From Chitinophagales bacterium (lineage in GTDB: Bacteria; Bacteroidota; Bacteroidia; Chitinophagales; Chitinophagaceae), in contig JAFLBJ010000001.1 of the NCBI GenBank assembly GCA_017303415.1, positions 1,240,001 through 1,304,000 of the forward strand: DNA of 64,000 bases, in the 5' to 3' direction. Shown piece after piece: positions 54,014-61,763 of this stretch. Below the pieces are notes generated by a model. It ran no database searches. It had not been told where the DNA came from and was given only the letters and a program-made list of their open reading frames with translations. Each line of letters begins with the position of its first letter. Position 1 is the stretch's first letter. The position numbers and the translations under genes were made by a program.

Positions 54014-54049
54014 TTTCTCGCAGCGCTTCTTTGCGAGCGCTGCGAGAAA
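54014..54049. terminator. Bidirectional terminator, GCAGCG family (E5)
   Basis: A perfect 12-bp stem TTTCTCGCAGCG/CGCTGCGAGAAA (54014-54025 with 54038-54049) lies between the convergent fucosidase and enoyl-CoA hydratase genes. Its sequence is shared with the arms of the repeat at 16571-16688. Confidence 0.85.
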
Positions 54050-54056
54050 GTAATTA

Positions 54057-54839
54057 TTATTTCCCCGTAAAGTTGGGTTTTCTTTTTTCCAGAAAAGCAG
54101 AGGTGCCTTCTTTCACATCACTTGATTCAAATAATTCCCCAAAAGCAATTATTTCTTTTTTCAATCCTTCTTCGTCCCCCCGAGCCGCGATATTAGTGAG
54201 GGAAATGACCTGGCTGACAGCCAACGGGGCCTTGGTCATAATGGTTTTGAGTATTTCTTTTGTTTTTGCGATCAACTCTTCTGTGCTGGTCACATGATTT
54301 ACCAATCCCAATTGAAGGGCTTCCTTGGCGTCAATCATTTGACCGGTCATCATCAATTCCATGGCCTTTCCTTTACCAACCAATTGGGTTAGCCGTTGTG
54401 TACCGCCATAACCGGGTATCAATCCCAGGTTGACCTCGGGTTGCCCGAATTTTGCATTTTCACTGGCCAGCCGGAAATGACTGGCCATGGCCAGCTCACA
54501 TCCACCACCAAGGGCAAAACCATTTACCGCCGCCACGATAGGCTTGGATGCATTTTCTATTTTATCAAAAACTTCTGATTGTCCTTTTTGCGCCAATAGT
54601 TTTCCCAATTGGGCATCCAAATTTGAAAATTCACTGATATCCGCACCGGCTACAAAGGCTTTTGGTCCTGCTCCTGTGATCAGGGCAGCTTTGATCTCAG
54701 GGTTATGGTAAATTTCTTCGATGGCTTGCGATAGTTCTTCAATGACCGTTTTATTAAGGGCATTGAGCTTATCGGGGCGGTTGATGGTGATGGTGAGTAT
54801 ACCTTCTTCGAGGGTTGTAAGAATAGTTTGATATGACAT
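54057..54839 (-). CDS. Enoyl-CoA hydratase/isomerase family protein
   Basis: 260 residues from the ATG at 54839 (MSYQTILTTLEEGILTITI). A longer frame adds 21 unrelated residues. The crotonase fold is clear: NRPDKLNALNKTV, oxyanion-hole KAFVAGADISEFS, and both catalytic glutamates in ALGGGCELAMASHF and FGQPEVNLGLIPGYGGTQRL. It hydrates 2-enoyl-CoA in beta-oxidation or related acyl-CoA pathways (short-chain enoyl-CoA hydratase, close to 3-hydroxybutyryl-CoA dehydratase types). Its job beyond this class cannot be fixed. Confidence 0.93.
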   Translation of the reverse strand: MSYQTILTTLEEGILTITINRPDKLNALNKTVIEELSQAIEEIYHNPEIKAALITGAGPKAFVAGADISEFSNLDAQLGKLLAQKGQSEVFDKIENASKPIVAAVNGFALGGGCELAMASHFRLASENAKFGQPEVNLGLIPGYGGTQRLTQLVGKGKAMELMMTGQMIDAKEALQLGLVNHVTSTEELIAKTKEILKTIMTKAPLAVSQVISLTNIAARGDEEGLKKEIIAFGELFESSDVKEGTSAFLEKRKPNFTGK

Positions 54840-54898
54840 GCAATGATCTTTTGGCAAAGGTAGGGATTCACCGCGTTCCCATGTTCTCTGCACTGAGA

Positions 54899-55861
54899 TC
54901 ACTGCTGCTGTTGTTGCATCTCCAAAAAGCGCCGGTAGGAATTACTTGTATCTCCCGGGTTTTTGCTGGTATACGAAAATACCGGTTGGGCTTCAGGTAA
55001 AACACTTTCTACATTTTTTCCATTGCCAATGCTTACAGAAACTTCAAGGGTATGCTCGGATGATCCTTTGTAGGTTCCTTTTACAGGGGTGCAATCCGAG
55101 AAATTTCGGCCAACGGCAAGCCGTACATGGCGATCGCTTACGATACAGTTATTGGTGGGGTCGAGCCCCAGCCAACCATAAAAAGGAATAAAGGCCTCTA
55201 CCCAGGCATGGGTAGCACCTTCGCCGCGGAGTTCATGGTTCTTGGGACAAATATATCCGCTTACATAGCGGGCAGGAATTTCAATGTTGCGCAGCATGAC
55301 CAGTAGTACATGCGCGAAATCCTGACAAACCCCGGCACGAAGTTTCAGGATATCATCCACTTTTGTCTCAACACTCGTCACGCCTTTTTTATATTCAAAG
55401 TTTTCAAAAATAAACTGCGACAAAGCCAGGGCATTCACAAAAGGGGTCTTCTGATTATCTACGCTGGTCGTTTTGATCTCTTCCAACTCTTTTTTCAGGT
55501 CAACATGTTCCTTTTGCAGAAATTCCATGTTGGGGTAGATATCATCGGTGCGGCGAAGTTCCAGCCATTGCTCTTCGGCGGAAGCACTATCAGGCGGCAC
55601 TTCTACGGGGAAGGTGGTTACCCGTATCTCGGATTCGATCACCAGTTCCTGATGCGGTTTGATCAGCGAGAACATACCGATCTTATTGCCAAAATAGTCG
55701 GTAAAGGTCTCAATCACCGGGTTTCCGGTGATCCGCAATTCATGTTCTTTCACTTCCTGCAAGGCGTCGTTGATCGGATAAAGCATCAACTGGTTGGTGC
55801 AATCGATCACGGTAGAGGCGTAAGAGTAACGGGTTATATGATGGATGTGATAATCGGGCAT
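54899..55861 (-). CDS. Transglutaminase-like cysteine peptidase family protein
   Basis: 320 residues from the ATG at 55861 (MPDYHIHHITRYSYASTV), preferred to an ATG at 55885 that would overlap the upstream gene. The N-terminal bacterial transglutaminase-like domain (about 1-85) precedes the transglutaminase core with the Cys-His-Asp triad: RAGVCQDFAHVLLVM, GATHAWVEAFIP and GLDPTNN. It belongs to the conserved trio with alpha-E and circularly permuted ATP-grasp proteins, where the transglutaminase-fold member is predicted to act as a peptidase or amide-bond enzyme. It is the last gene of the trio. Confidence 0.9.
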   Translation of the reverse strand: MPDYHIHHITRYSYASTVIDCTNQLMLYPINDALQEVKEHELRITGNPVIETFTDYFGNKIGMFSLIKPHQELVIESEIRVTTFPVEVPPDSASAEEQWLELRRTDDIYPNMEFLQKEHVDLKKELEEIKTTSVDNQKTPFVNALALSQFIFENFEYKKGVTSVETKVDDILKLRAGVCQDFAHVLLVMLRNIEIPARYVSGYICPKNHELRGEGATHAWVEAFIPFYGWLGLDPTNNCIVSDRHVRLAVGRNFSDCTPVKGTYKGSSEHTLEVSVSIGNGKNVESVLPEAQPVFSYTSKNPGDTSNSYRRFLEMQQQQQ

Positions 55862-55871
55862 GGGGTCAAAG

Positions 55872-56804
55872 CTAGGTATTTCCAAAATAGATCTTGTTCA
55901 ATTGTGAGGCGATCTCGAACAGTTCATTTTTGGTTTGGGGTAAAAATGTTTTGAGTTTTTCGCTATCGGCACCTATATCGCTGTACCGGATATTATTGTA
56001 ACAACGTCCGATCAGGAATTCAAGCTGAGAATGATTTTCCGGTGGGATCTCTGTTTTAAGCCGCTCAAAGTACCGATTTAGGCGTGTCATTGAATACAAG
56101 AGCGAATGCGGGAAATCCGTATTGTACAATACATGTCTTATCACTGGGTCGGCATGGAGTACACCCCGGTTAGTTTTCAGGTAGAGTTCATAGCCCGACA
56201 GGGAATACAGCAGAAAGCGCCAGCTCGGGTCTTCCGCATGTTTGGTGAGATCATAGTCGTATTCGCGTAATTTGATCGAAAGTAAATCGATCGAGATAAC
56301 CGCGCGTGAAATAAACCGGCCGATATTAAGAAAGTTATATCCTTCTCCACGCGCCATCGTAATATCCACGGTTCCGTTGTACAACATGCCATGCCGTATC
56401 AGCGAATCCAGGGCTGTGACCGGGTCACCTTTGGTGATATTGAATTCAATATTCGGTTCGCGGATCAGGTGGTAATATTCATTCAGGCATTGCCATACTT
56501 CTTTCGTGATATGGTCCTGTACGGAACGGGCATTTTCGCGGGCACGCGTAATATTATTGAAAACCGAATTCGGGTTCTCCCGGTCAATGACGAGGTGCTC
56601 CAAAACTTTTGAAGATTTCTTATTTATTTTTTTAACTTCTTTTTCGTTTAGCGAACCATAGGTCAATAACACTGAATTCCAGTCAAAATCCACCACTTCA
56701 TCTTGCGAGGAAATGTATTTGGTGTGCAACATCCTTAGCATGCGGTTTGTTCTTTCCATATACCGCGCCATCCAAAATATTGATTCAGCAACTCGACTAA
56801 GCAT
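55872..56804 (-). CDS. Alpha-E domain protein
   Basis: 310 residues, mostly helical, covering the whole alpha-E domain. The family opening is MLSRVAESIFWMARYMERTNRMLR, and later blocks include RARENARSVQDHITKEVWQ and LRLTHYDYD-like text (SIKLREYDYDLTKHAED). The function is unknown. It always travels with circularly permuted ATP-grasp and transglutaminase genes and is thought to help an amide-bond-forming or tagging reaction. The gap to the transglutaminase gene is 10 bp. Upstream, the expected ATP-grasp neighbour is separated by a four-helix-bundle gene and its flanking arrays. Confidence 0.9.
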   Translation of the reverse strand: MLSRVAESIFWMARYMERTNRMLRMLHTKYISSQDEVVDFDWNSVLLTYGSLNEKEVKKINKKSSKVLEHLVIDRENPNSVFNNITRARENARSVQDHITKEVWQCLNEYYHLIREPNIEFNITKGDPVTALDSLIRHGMLYNGTVDITMARGEGYNFLNIGRFISRAVISIDLLSIKLREYDYDLTKHAEDPSWRFLLYSLSGYELYLKTNRGVLHADPVIRHVLYNTDFPHSLLYSMTRLNRYFERLKTEIPPENHSQLEFLIGRCYNNIRYSDIGADSEKLKTFLPQTKNELFEIASQLNKIYFGNT

Positions 56805-56810
56805 AAAGCA

Positions 56811-56840
56811 GCTTTTAGCTATTGGCTTTTAGCCATTAGC
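56811..56840. repeat. Heptamer array, TAGC family (A5), left flank of the four-helix-bundle gene
   Basis: Four exact units gctttta, gctattg, gctttta, gccatta plus gc, followed by a T-run. It overlaps the 3' end of the four-helix-bundle gene (stop at 56829-56831) and is inverted relative to the array at 57201-57230. Confidence 0.88.
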
Positions 56841-57191
56841 TTTTTTAATTTTAGTAATTAATGACCCTATCATCTTCTGTTCTTCATTTAGTAACGCTAA
56901 GTTTCCTTCAATGCGTTTCTTGTCGCCCATATTTACTTTCTGAGCAATAATGTACTGTGTTTCTAATTCATAACATGAACCCAACGCGATCTCAAGAAAG
57001 CGACAATAGTCTTTCTCACTCGAACGACTTGCTCCCTCAGCTATATTGGAGGGTATCGAAATCGCAGCTCTTGTTATTTGTTTTGATAATGAGTATTTTT
57101 CCTCTTTAGGGAAGAATGAAATCATATCAAAACTGTTAACGGCAATTTCCATCCCCTTTTTCCAAATCATTAATTCTTTATAATTCCGCAT
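56829..57191 (-). CDS. Four-helix-bundle protein (23S rRNA intervening-sequence type)
   Basis: 120 residues that match the S23/IVP four-helix-bundle family: KELMIWKKGMEIAVNSFDMI, YSLSKQITRAAISIPSNIAEGASR and FLEIALGSCYELETQYIIA. Such proteins were first found in 23S rRNA intervening sequences and are related in fold to Avd of diversity-generating retroelements. Their own function is unknown. No rRNA gene and no reverse transcriptase is nearby. The gene interrupts a conserved trio and is enclosed by inverted TAGC heptamer arrays. Its final residues A-N-G-stop are array sequence. This looks like a small mobile cassette. Confidence 0.9.
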   Translation of the reverse strand: MRNYKELMIWKKGMEIAVNSFDMISFFPKEEKYSLSKQITRAAISIPSNIAEGASRSSEKDYCRFLEIALGSCYELETQYIIAQKVNMGDKKRIEGNLALLNEEQKMIGSLITKIKKANG

Positions 57192-57200
57192 GCTCCTAAA

Positions 57201-57230
57201 GCTAATGGCTAATCGCTAATGGCTAATAGC
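57201..57230. repeat. Heptamer array, TAGC family (A6), right flank of the four-helix-bundle gene
   Basis: Four exact units gctaatg, gctaatc, gctaatg, gctaata plus gc. It begins 10 nt upstream of the four-helix-bundle start codon (minus strand) and is the inverted counterpart of 56811-56840. Confidence 0.88.
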
Positions 57231-57257
57231 TTCTTCTATGCTTTTTACCTCTCGCAT

Positions 57258-58712
57258 TTACCCCCCCAGCACCCAAGTGTCTTTACTGCCACCGCCTTGG
57301 GAGGAATTCACAACGAGTGACCCTTCACGTAAGGCTACACGTGTCAGACCGCCAGGCACTATTTCCACGCCTTCCGGTCCATACAGCGCAAAAGGCCGCA
57401 AATCCACCCTTCGCGGCTGCAATTCCCCATTGATATAACAAGGTGCTGAGGACAAATTAATGATCGGCTGCGCGATAAAGCTGCGTGGATCCGCCTCCAC
57501 CGCTTTGCGAAAATCAGCCATCTGTTCTTCCGTAGCCGAATTGCCAATCAACATACCATATCCACCCGATTCATTTGTTTTCTTGATCACCATTTTTTGC
57601 ATGTTTGCAAAAACCATGGCGCGTTTTTCGGGATCGGCCATTTGGTAAGTGGGGACATTCTTTAATATGGGTTCTTCATTCAAATAGTATCGGATCATAT
57701 CCGGAACATAGGAATAAACGGCCTTATCATCTGCCACACCGTTACCCATTGCGTTTACGATCGCCACATTCCCTTTGCGGTAAGCCCAATAGATACCGGG
57801 AACCCCCAGCATACTATCCGGGCGGAAGGCCAACGGATCAATGAATTCATCATCCACCCGGCGATAGATCACATCCACTTTTTGCAGGCCACGCGTGGTT
57901 TTCATGTATACCATATGGTTATCCACTACCAGGTCACGTCCTTCCACCAATTCAATACCCATCAACCGGGCCAGGGTAGTATGTTCAAAATAGGCGGAAT
58001 TGTACATGCCGGGTGTAAGCAATACCACGGTGGGGTTGCTATTCTGGCGGTTGGACAACAGCAACAGGTTACGTAGCAACCGGTCGGGGTAATCCTTTAC
58101 CGGTAATACATTGTTCTTTGGAATCAGGTCGGGGAAGATCCGGTAGGTCATGCTTCTGTTCTCCAGCATATAGGATACACCGGAGGGCGTGCGAAGATTG
58201 TCTTCCAATACATAAAATTGCCCGTCGTTGTCGCGGATCAGGTCCACACCCGATATATGGGTGTAAATATCAAAGGGCACATCCACATTCACCATTTCCC
58301 GGAGGAAATTGGGGCAGGAATAGATCAGTTTGGCAGGGATGATCCCATCCTTGATGATAAATTGCTGATGATAAATATCCGTCAAAAAAATATTCAGGGC
58401 CTTCAGCCTTTGCTGAATACCTTCCTGGATATGTAGCCATTCAGGCGCAGTGATGATACGGGGAACTACATCAAAGGGAAATATCTTTTCGATTCCTTCA
58501 CCGGAGCTGTACACGGTAAAAGTGATGCCCTGTGACATGAACAGTTTCTTTGCCTGGTCATCTTTACGGGTCATCTCCTCCGGCGGCAATCCATTGATGG
58601 CTTCAACAAAAGCCTGGTATTGTGTGCGGATGGTTTCATTGCTACACATCTCATCCCATACATCCGGATGCAGATGGTAGTTGTTTAATAAAGTGTGGTC
58701 TGCCATTCTCAT
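57258..58712 (-). CDS. Circularly permuted ATP-grasp protein
   Basis: 484 residues (ATG 58706, MADHTLLNNY, is an alternative start). Family blocks include TFTVYSSGEGIEKIFPFDVVPRI, GVDLIRDNDGQFYVLEDNLRTPSG, the VIYRRVDDEFIDPL motif, and the ATP-grasp part KKTNESGGYGMLIGNSA with a C-terminal GGSKDTWVLGG. The order of the ATP-grasp elements is circularly permuted in this family. Members are predicted amide-bond ligases and are linked to alpha-E and transglutaminase genes. Here they lie downstream on the same strand beyond the four-helix cassette. The product of the ligase is not known. Confidence 0.9.
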   Translation of the reverse strand: MRMADHTLLNNYHLHPDVWDEMCSNETIRTQYQAFVEAINGLPPEEMTRKDDQAKKLFMSQGITFTVYSSGEGIEKIFPFDVVPRIITAPEWLHIQEGIQQRLKALNIFLTDIYHQQFIIKDGIIPAKLIYSCPNFLREMVNVDVPFDIYTHISGVDLIRDNDGQFYVLEDNLRTPSGVSYMLENRSMTYRIFPDLIPKNNVLPVKDYPDRLLRNLLLLSNRQNSNPTVVLLTPGMYNSAYFEHTTLARLMGIELVEGRDLVVDNHMVYMKTTRGLQKVDVIYRRVDDEFIDPLAFRPDSMLGVPGIYWAYRKGNVAIVNAMGNGVADDKAVYSYVPDMIRYYLNEEPILKNVPTYQMADPEKRAMVFANMQKMVIKKTNESGGYGMLIGNSATEEQMADFRKAVEADPRSFIAQPIINLSSAPCYINGELQPRRVDLRPFALYGPEGVEIVPGGLTRVALREGSLVVNSSQGGGSKDTWVLGG

Positions 58713-58757
58713 GAAAAATACGAATAATTCAGTGACAATGGGCAGGCGCGTTGGATG

Positions 58758-58794
58758 GCTATTAGCTAATAGCTGTTAGCGTTTAGCTTTTAGC
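58758..58794. repeat. Heptamer array, TAGC family (A7)
   Basis: Five exact units gctatta, gctaata, gctgtta, gcgttta, gctttta plus gc. It overlaps the 3' end of the B12-binding gene, whose stop codon (58783-58785) lies inside it. Confidence 0.85.
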
Positions 58795-59199
58795 AAAATC
58801 TCTGTTTTCTGATACCCACTCGCGAATATAGTCGGCGATCTCGTGGGTATTTGTTCCAGGGTGAAAAAGTTTCCCCACCCCTTGTTGGGTCAGGGCGTCG
58901 ATATCTTCATCGGGGATGATGCCGCCTCCGGTGAGAAGCACATCATTCATCCCTTTTTCTTTCATCAGATTGATCACTTTGGGGAATACAGTATTGTGGG
59001 CACCCGACAGGATGCTGATACCGATGGCGTCCACGTCTTCCTGAAGGGCAGCATTCACTACCATCTCCGGGGTTTGGCGAAGCCCGGTATAAATTACTTC
59101 CATACCGGCATCCCGAAGGGCGGTGGCGATCACTTTGGCACCACGATCGTGGCCATCCAAACCAACCTTGGCTACCAGTACGCGTATGGGTCTGTTCAT
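58783..59199 (-). CDS. Stand-alone B12-binding domain (methylmalonyl-CoA mutase C-terminal type)
   Basis: 138 residues equal to one cobalamin-binding domain. The base-off motif DxHxxG is at residues 15-20 (DGHDRG, with H17 as lower cobalt ligand), followed by [14 protein letters not shown] and [13 protein letters not shown]. In methylmalonyl-CoA mutase this domain is the C-terminal part of the large subunit. Here it stands alone, as in enzymes with a separate small subunit. No mutase catalytic subunit gene lies in this window. The terminal A-K-S-stop is repeat-derived. Confidence 0.92.
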   Translation of the reverse strand: MNRPIRVLVAKVGLDGHDRGAKVIATALRDAGMEVIYTGLRQTPEMVVNAALQEDVDAIGISILSGAHNTVFPKVINLMKEKGMNDVLLTGGGIIPDEDIDALTQQGVGKLFHPGTNTHEIADYIREWVSENRDFAKS

Positions 59200-59287
59200 G
59201 GTATAACGGTCTAGTTAAACAAATTTAGGGATTGGTCGGATGTAGATGCATGATTTAATATAGTTTAATCACTGATTTTGGACTTGC

Positions 59288-60481
59288 TTAATAAAGGAAG
59301 CCAAATAACCAGATTGGGACTTTCTGACCTATGCCAGTTTCGATATCATCTGACAATACCAGGTGGTTGGTGACCATTTTTACCTGGCTTGCGGTTTTTG
59401 AAGCCCCGCCCACCTCTAAATACAGGTCTTCGGCCCAAAAGTCACCTTTATCCGGACTCAAGACCTCTAATCCACTATTTAGCAATTGATTGAGTACAAA
59501 GGTCTCCCGCAAATTGCCCGTATTCGGATGGGTGTTGAAAACATAGGCCAGGTTGGTGTTCTCCAGAAATATTTTTTCCGGTTTCTGAAGTTGGGAAATA
59601 CCCTGACCCTTGGCGTGAAGCAGGTTAATAAGCCGAGCGTCCCGAAGTTGTTGAATGGACTCGTAGATCAGTTCCCGGCTCACATCCAGTTTCCGCGAAA
59701 GATTTGAAATATTCGGTTTAAAGGGAACTGATTCAGCGATTACACCCAATATCTTTTTTACTTTGGCCGAGGTTCCGGAATTGTAGGAAGCAATAAAGGC
59801 GAGATCCGTATCGAGAATCGTGTTAATGACCTGCTCGAGTTTTGTAAAATATCCTGATTCGCCCTCTGCTATAATCGGCAGATAGCCATACTTCAAGTAG
59901 GTTTTAAACACTGGTATAAAAGGGCCTTTTTCTAAAAAGGAATGGGCGATTTCCACATGGTCCTTAACCAGCGTCTTAAATGGAATCGCTTCCCATTTTC
60001 CGTAACCGGTAAAAGCCAGGTATTCCCGAAAGGAAAGACCAGGCAATTCATAGCTAATTACCCGTCTGCTCAAGTCTGCCTCTCCACGATATATATCCAG
60101 TGCCGAAGAGGAAGAAAAGACAATTTTTAGGTTTGGAAAACCATCGTAGATATTTTTCAACTCGCGAGACCACCTCGCATACTTATGGACTTCATCAATA
60201 AAAAGATAACGTCCCCCGCGCTGATACCAAAGCATGGCTGTTTCCAACAATGTATTATTATAAAACCAGGTATGGTCTGCAGTGATGTAGAGGGCCTTTT
60301 TAAAATCATCTCCCAGGTCATACTTCAAGTGTTGAAGTAATAAGGTCGTTTTTCCTGAACCCCTTGGTCCTTTTACCCCGATCATTCGGTCTTTCCAATC
60401 GATCTTCTCATGTAGAAAGCGGCGATAGTCATTTGTTATCCCCTGTAGAACCTGATCATGATATTGAAGGAGAATTTCCAT
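59288..60481 (-). CDS. AAA-type ATPase with DUF4143 domain
   Basis: 397 residues from the ATG at 60481 (MEILLQYHDQVLQGI); an ATG seven codons upstream is possible. The N-terminal AAA_14 domain has Walker A GVKGPRGSGKTTLLLQHL (about 35-52) and Walker B GGRYLFIDEVHKY (about 85-97). The C-terminal DUF4143 domain follows (about 200-375: ISNLSRKLDVSRELIYESI, AYVFNTHPNTGNLRETFVLNQL). These ATPases are widespread and uncharacterised, with many paralogues per genome, and they may be linked to mobile elements or conflict systems. It is transcribed alone and divergent from the ABC gene. Confidence 0.88.
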   Translation of the reverse strand: MEILLQYHDQVLQGITNDYRRFLHEKIDWKDRMIGVKGPRGSGKTTLLLQHLKYDLGDDFKKALYITADHTWFYNNTLLETAMLWYQRGGRYLFIDEVHKYARWSRELKNIYDGFPNLKIVFSSSSALDIYRGEADLSRRVISYELPGLSFREYLAFTGYGKWEAIPFKTLVKDHVEIAHSFLEKGPFIPVFKTYLKYGYLPIIAEGESGYFTKLEQVINTILDTDLAFIASYNSGTSAKVKKILGVIAESVPFKPNISNLSRKLDVSRELIYESIQQLRDARLINLLHAKGQGISQLQKPEKIFLENTNLAYVFNTHPNTGNLRETFVLNQLLNSGLEVLSPDKGDFWAEDLYLEVGGASKTASQVKMVTNHLVLSDDIETGIGQKVPIWLFGFLY

Positions 60482-60619
60482 TTTGTTGATTCTAAAAGAC
60501 AAAAATAGTCAAAATTGTATTTTCAAACCAACAATTTTTGTAAATATATCAAAATCAATGCTTTTGAAGGGTATTTTTTGTGAAATTTCCGGTATATTGA
60601 ATCAAATAGAACAAGAAAT

Positions 60620-61747
60620 ATGACCAAAAACCTTAGTCCCGTACAGGAAATCGACTCTTATTTGGCCCATGGAGACCAGGATCTGGCCAATCGCCGCCTC
60701 CTCGATCTTTGCCTGGATACGGATGACCCGGACCATGTTCGTGAAGCCATTCATATCAGCCAGAAATTCCGCAATGGTGAAATAGAAAAAGCCCGGGAAT
60801 CGGCAAATGGACTCCTGAAAAAATTGGAAACCTTCCAGATCAAGGTGCACAAAAAAAATGATTGGATTAAAGCCGAATCGATCACCAAAACTTATACCAA
60901 TGGTAATTTTTCCCTGAAACCAAGTTCGCTCCATATTGGCTCCGGAGATATTCTGGGCGTAGTAGGGGAAAATGGTAATGGCAAAACGACTTTGTTGCGT
61001 TGCCTGGCGGGGCAATTAGCTATCGATGGTGGATCGATACGCTATGCAGATTTAAAGGGAAGTGACCCATTTGCAATCCGCCAAAAAGTAGCGTTTATAC
61101 CCCAACGTATTCCCCGCTGGTATGGATTTTTAAAAGATAATCTGCATTTCAGCGCTTCCATCGCTGGTATCCATGGAGAGAAGAATGAATGGATGGTTGA
61201 CTTTATGCTGGAAAGACTAGGATTAGCCCGATACGCGGAACTGACCTGGAGCCAGATCAGCTCGGGTTATCGTACCCGGTTTGAAATTGCAAGGGTTTTA
61301 TTGCAACGCCCTCATTTGCTGATCCTTGATGAACCCTTGGCTAACCTGGATATAAATGCCCAGCAAACCATTTTAACCGATCTCCGCTTTATGTCTCGCT
61401 CACTCCGCCATCCCATGGGTGTCGTCCTTAGTTCACAGCAATTACACGAAGTAGAGAAAGTAGCTGATCATATCCTCTTTATCCGTAATGGCGAATGTTT
61501 GTACCAGGCCCGGACCGGAGAAAAGACCGGAGATGAATTTGTACTTGAAATGGAAACACCGGCTGACCGCGAAACCCTGCTTGGTTTGTTTGGGGAAGGG
61601 ATTAGTGTACGATATAACGGAGGTTTCTATACACTCGTTTCAAATCAACTGGATGCACAAACCATGTTGAAAACCCTGGTGATGGCAGGTGTGCCTATAA
61701 CGTATGCCCGCGATATTACCCATTCCACCAAACGTTTCTTTAACTAA
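60620..61747 (+). CDS. ABC transporter ATP-binding protein with altered switch residue
   Basis: 375 residues. An N-terminal helical extension (about 1-80) precedes the ABC domain. Walker A is GENGNGKTT (116-124), the Q-loop is FIPQRIPRW, the signature is SSGYR (214-218), Walker B is LLILDEP with D237 and E238, and the D-loop is ANLD. The switch (H-loop) position reads VVLSSQQLHEVEKV, so Q273 stands where almost all ABC ATPases have His. A C-terminal domain of about 85 residues follows. The next gene is an integral membrane protein 16 bp later, probably its partner. Export of a lipid, peptide or polymer is possible but not shown. Confidence 0.88.
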   Translation: MTKNLSPVQEIDSYLAHGDQDLANRRLLDLCLDTDDPDHVREAIHISQKFRNGEIEKARESANGLLKKLETFQIKVHKKNDWIKAESITKTYTNGNFSLKPSSLHIGSGDILGVVGENGNGKTTLLRCLAGQLAIDGGSIRYADLKGSDPFAIRQKVAFIPQRIPRWYGFLKDNLHFSASIAGIHGEKNEWMVDFMLERLGLARYAELTWSQISSGYRTRFEIARVLLQRPHLLILDEPLANLDINAQQTILTDLRFMSRSLRHPMGVVLSSQQLHEVEKVADHILFIRNGECLYQARTGEKTGDEFVLEMETPADRETLLGLFGEGISVRYNGGFYTLVSNQLDAQTMLKTLVMAGVPITYARDITHSTKRFFN

Positions 61748-61763
61748 TACCAGCCACTTTTCT

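Noticed and set aside
56829-57191. Diversity-generating retroelement accessory (Avd-like) gene
   Set aside because: The fold is similar, but there is no reverse transcriptase, template repeat or variable repeat in the window.
56829-57191. True 23S rRNA intervening sequence
   Set aside because: No rRNA gene surrounds it. Both neighbours are protein-coding members of one operon.
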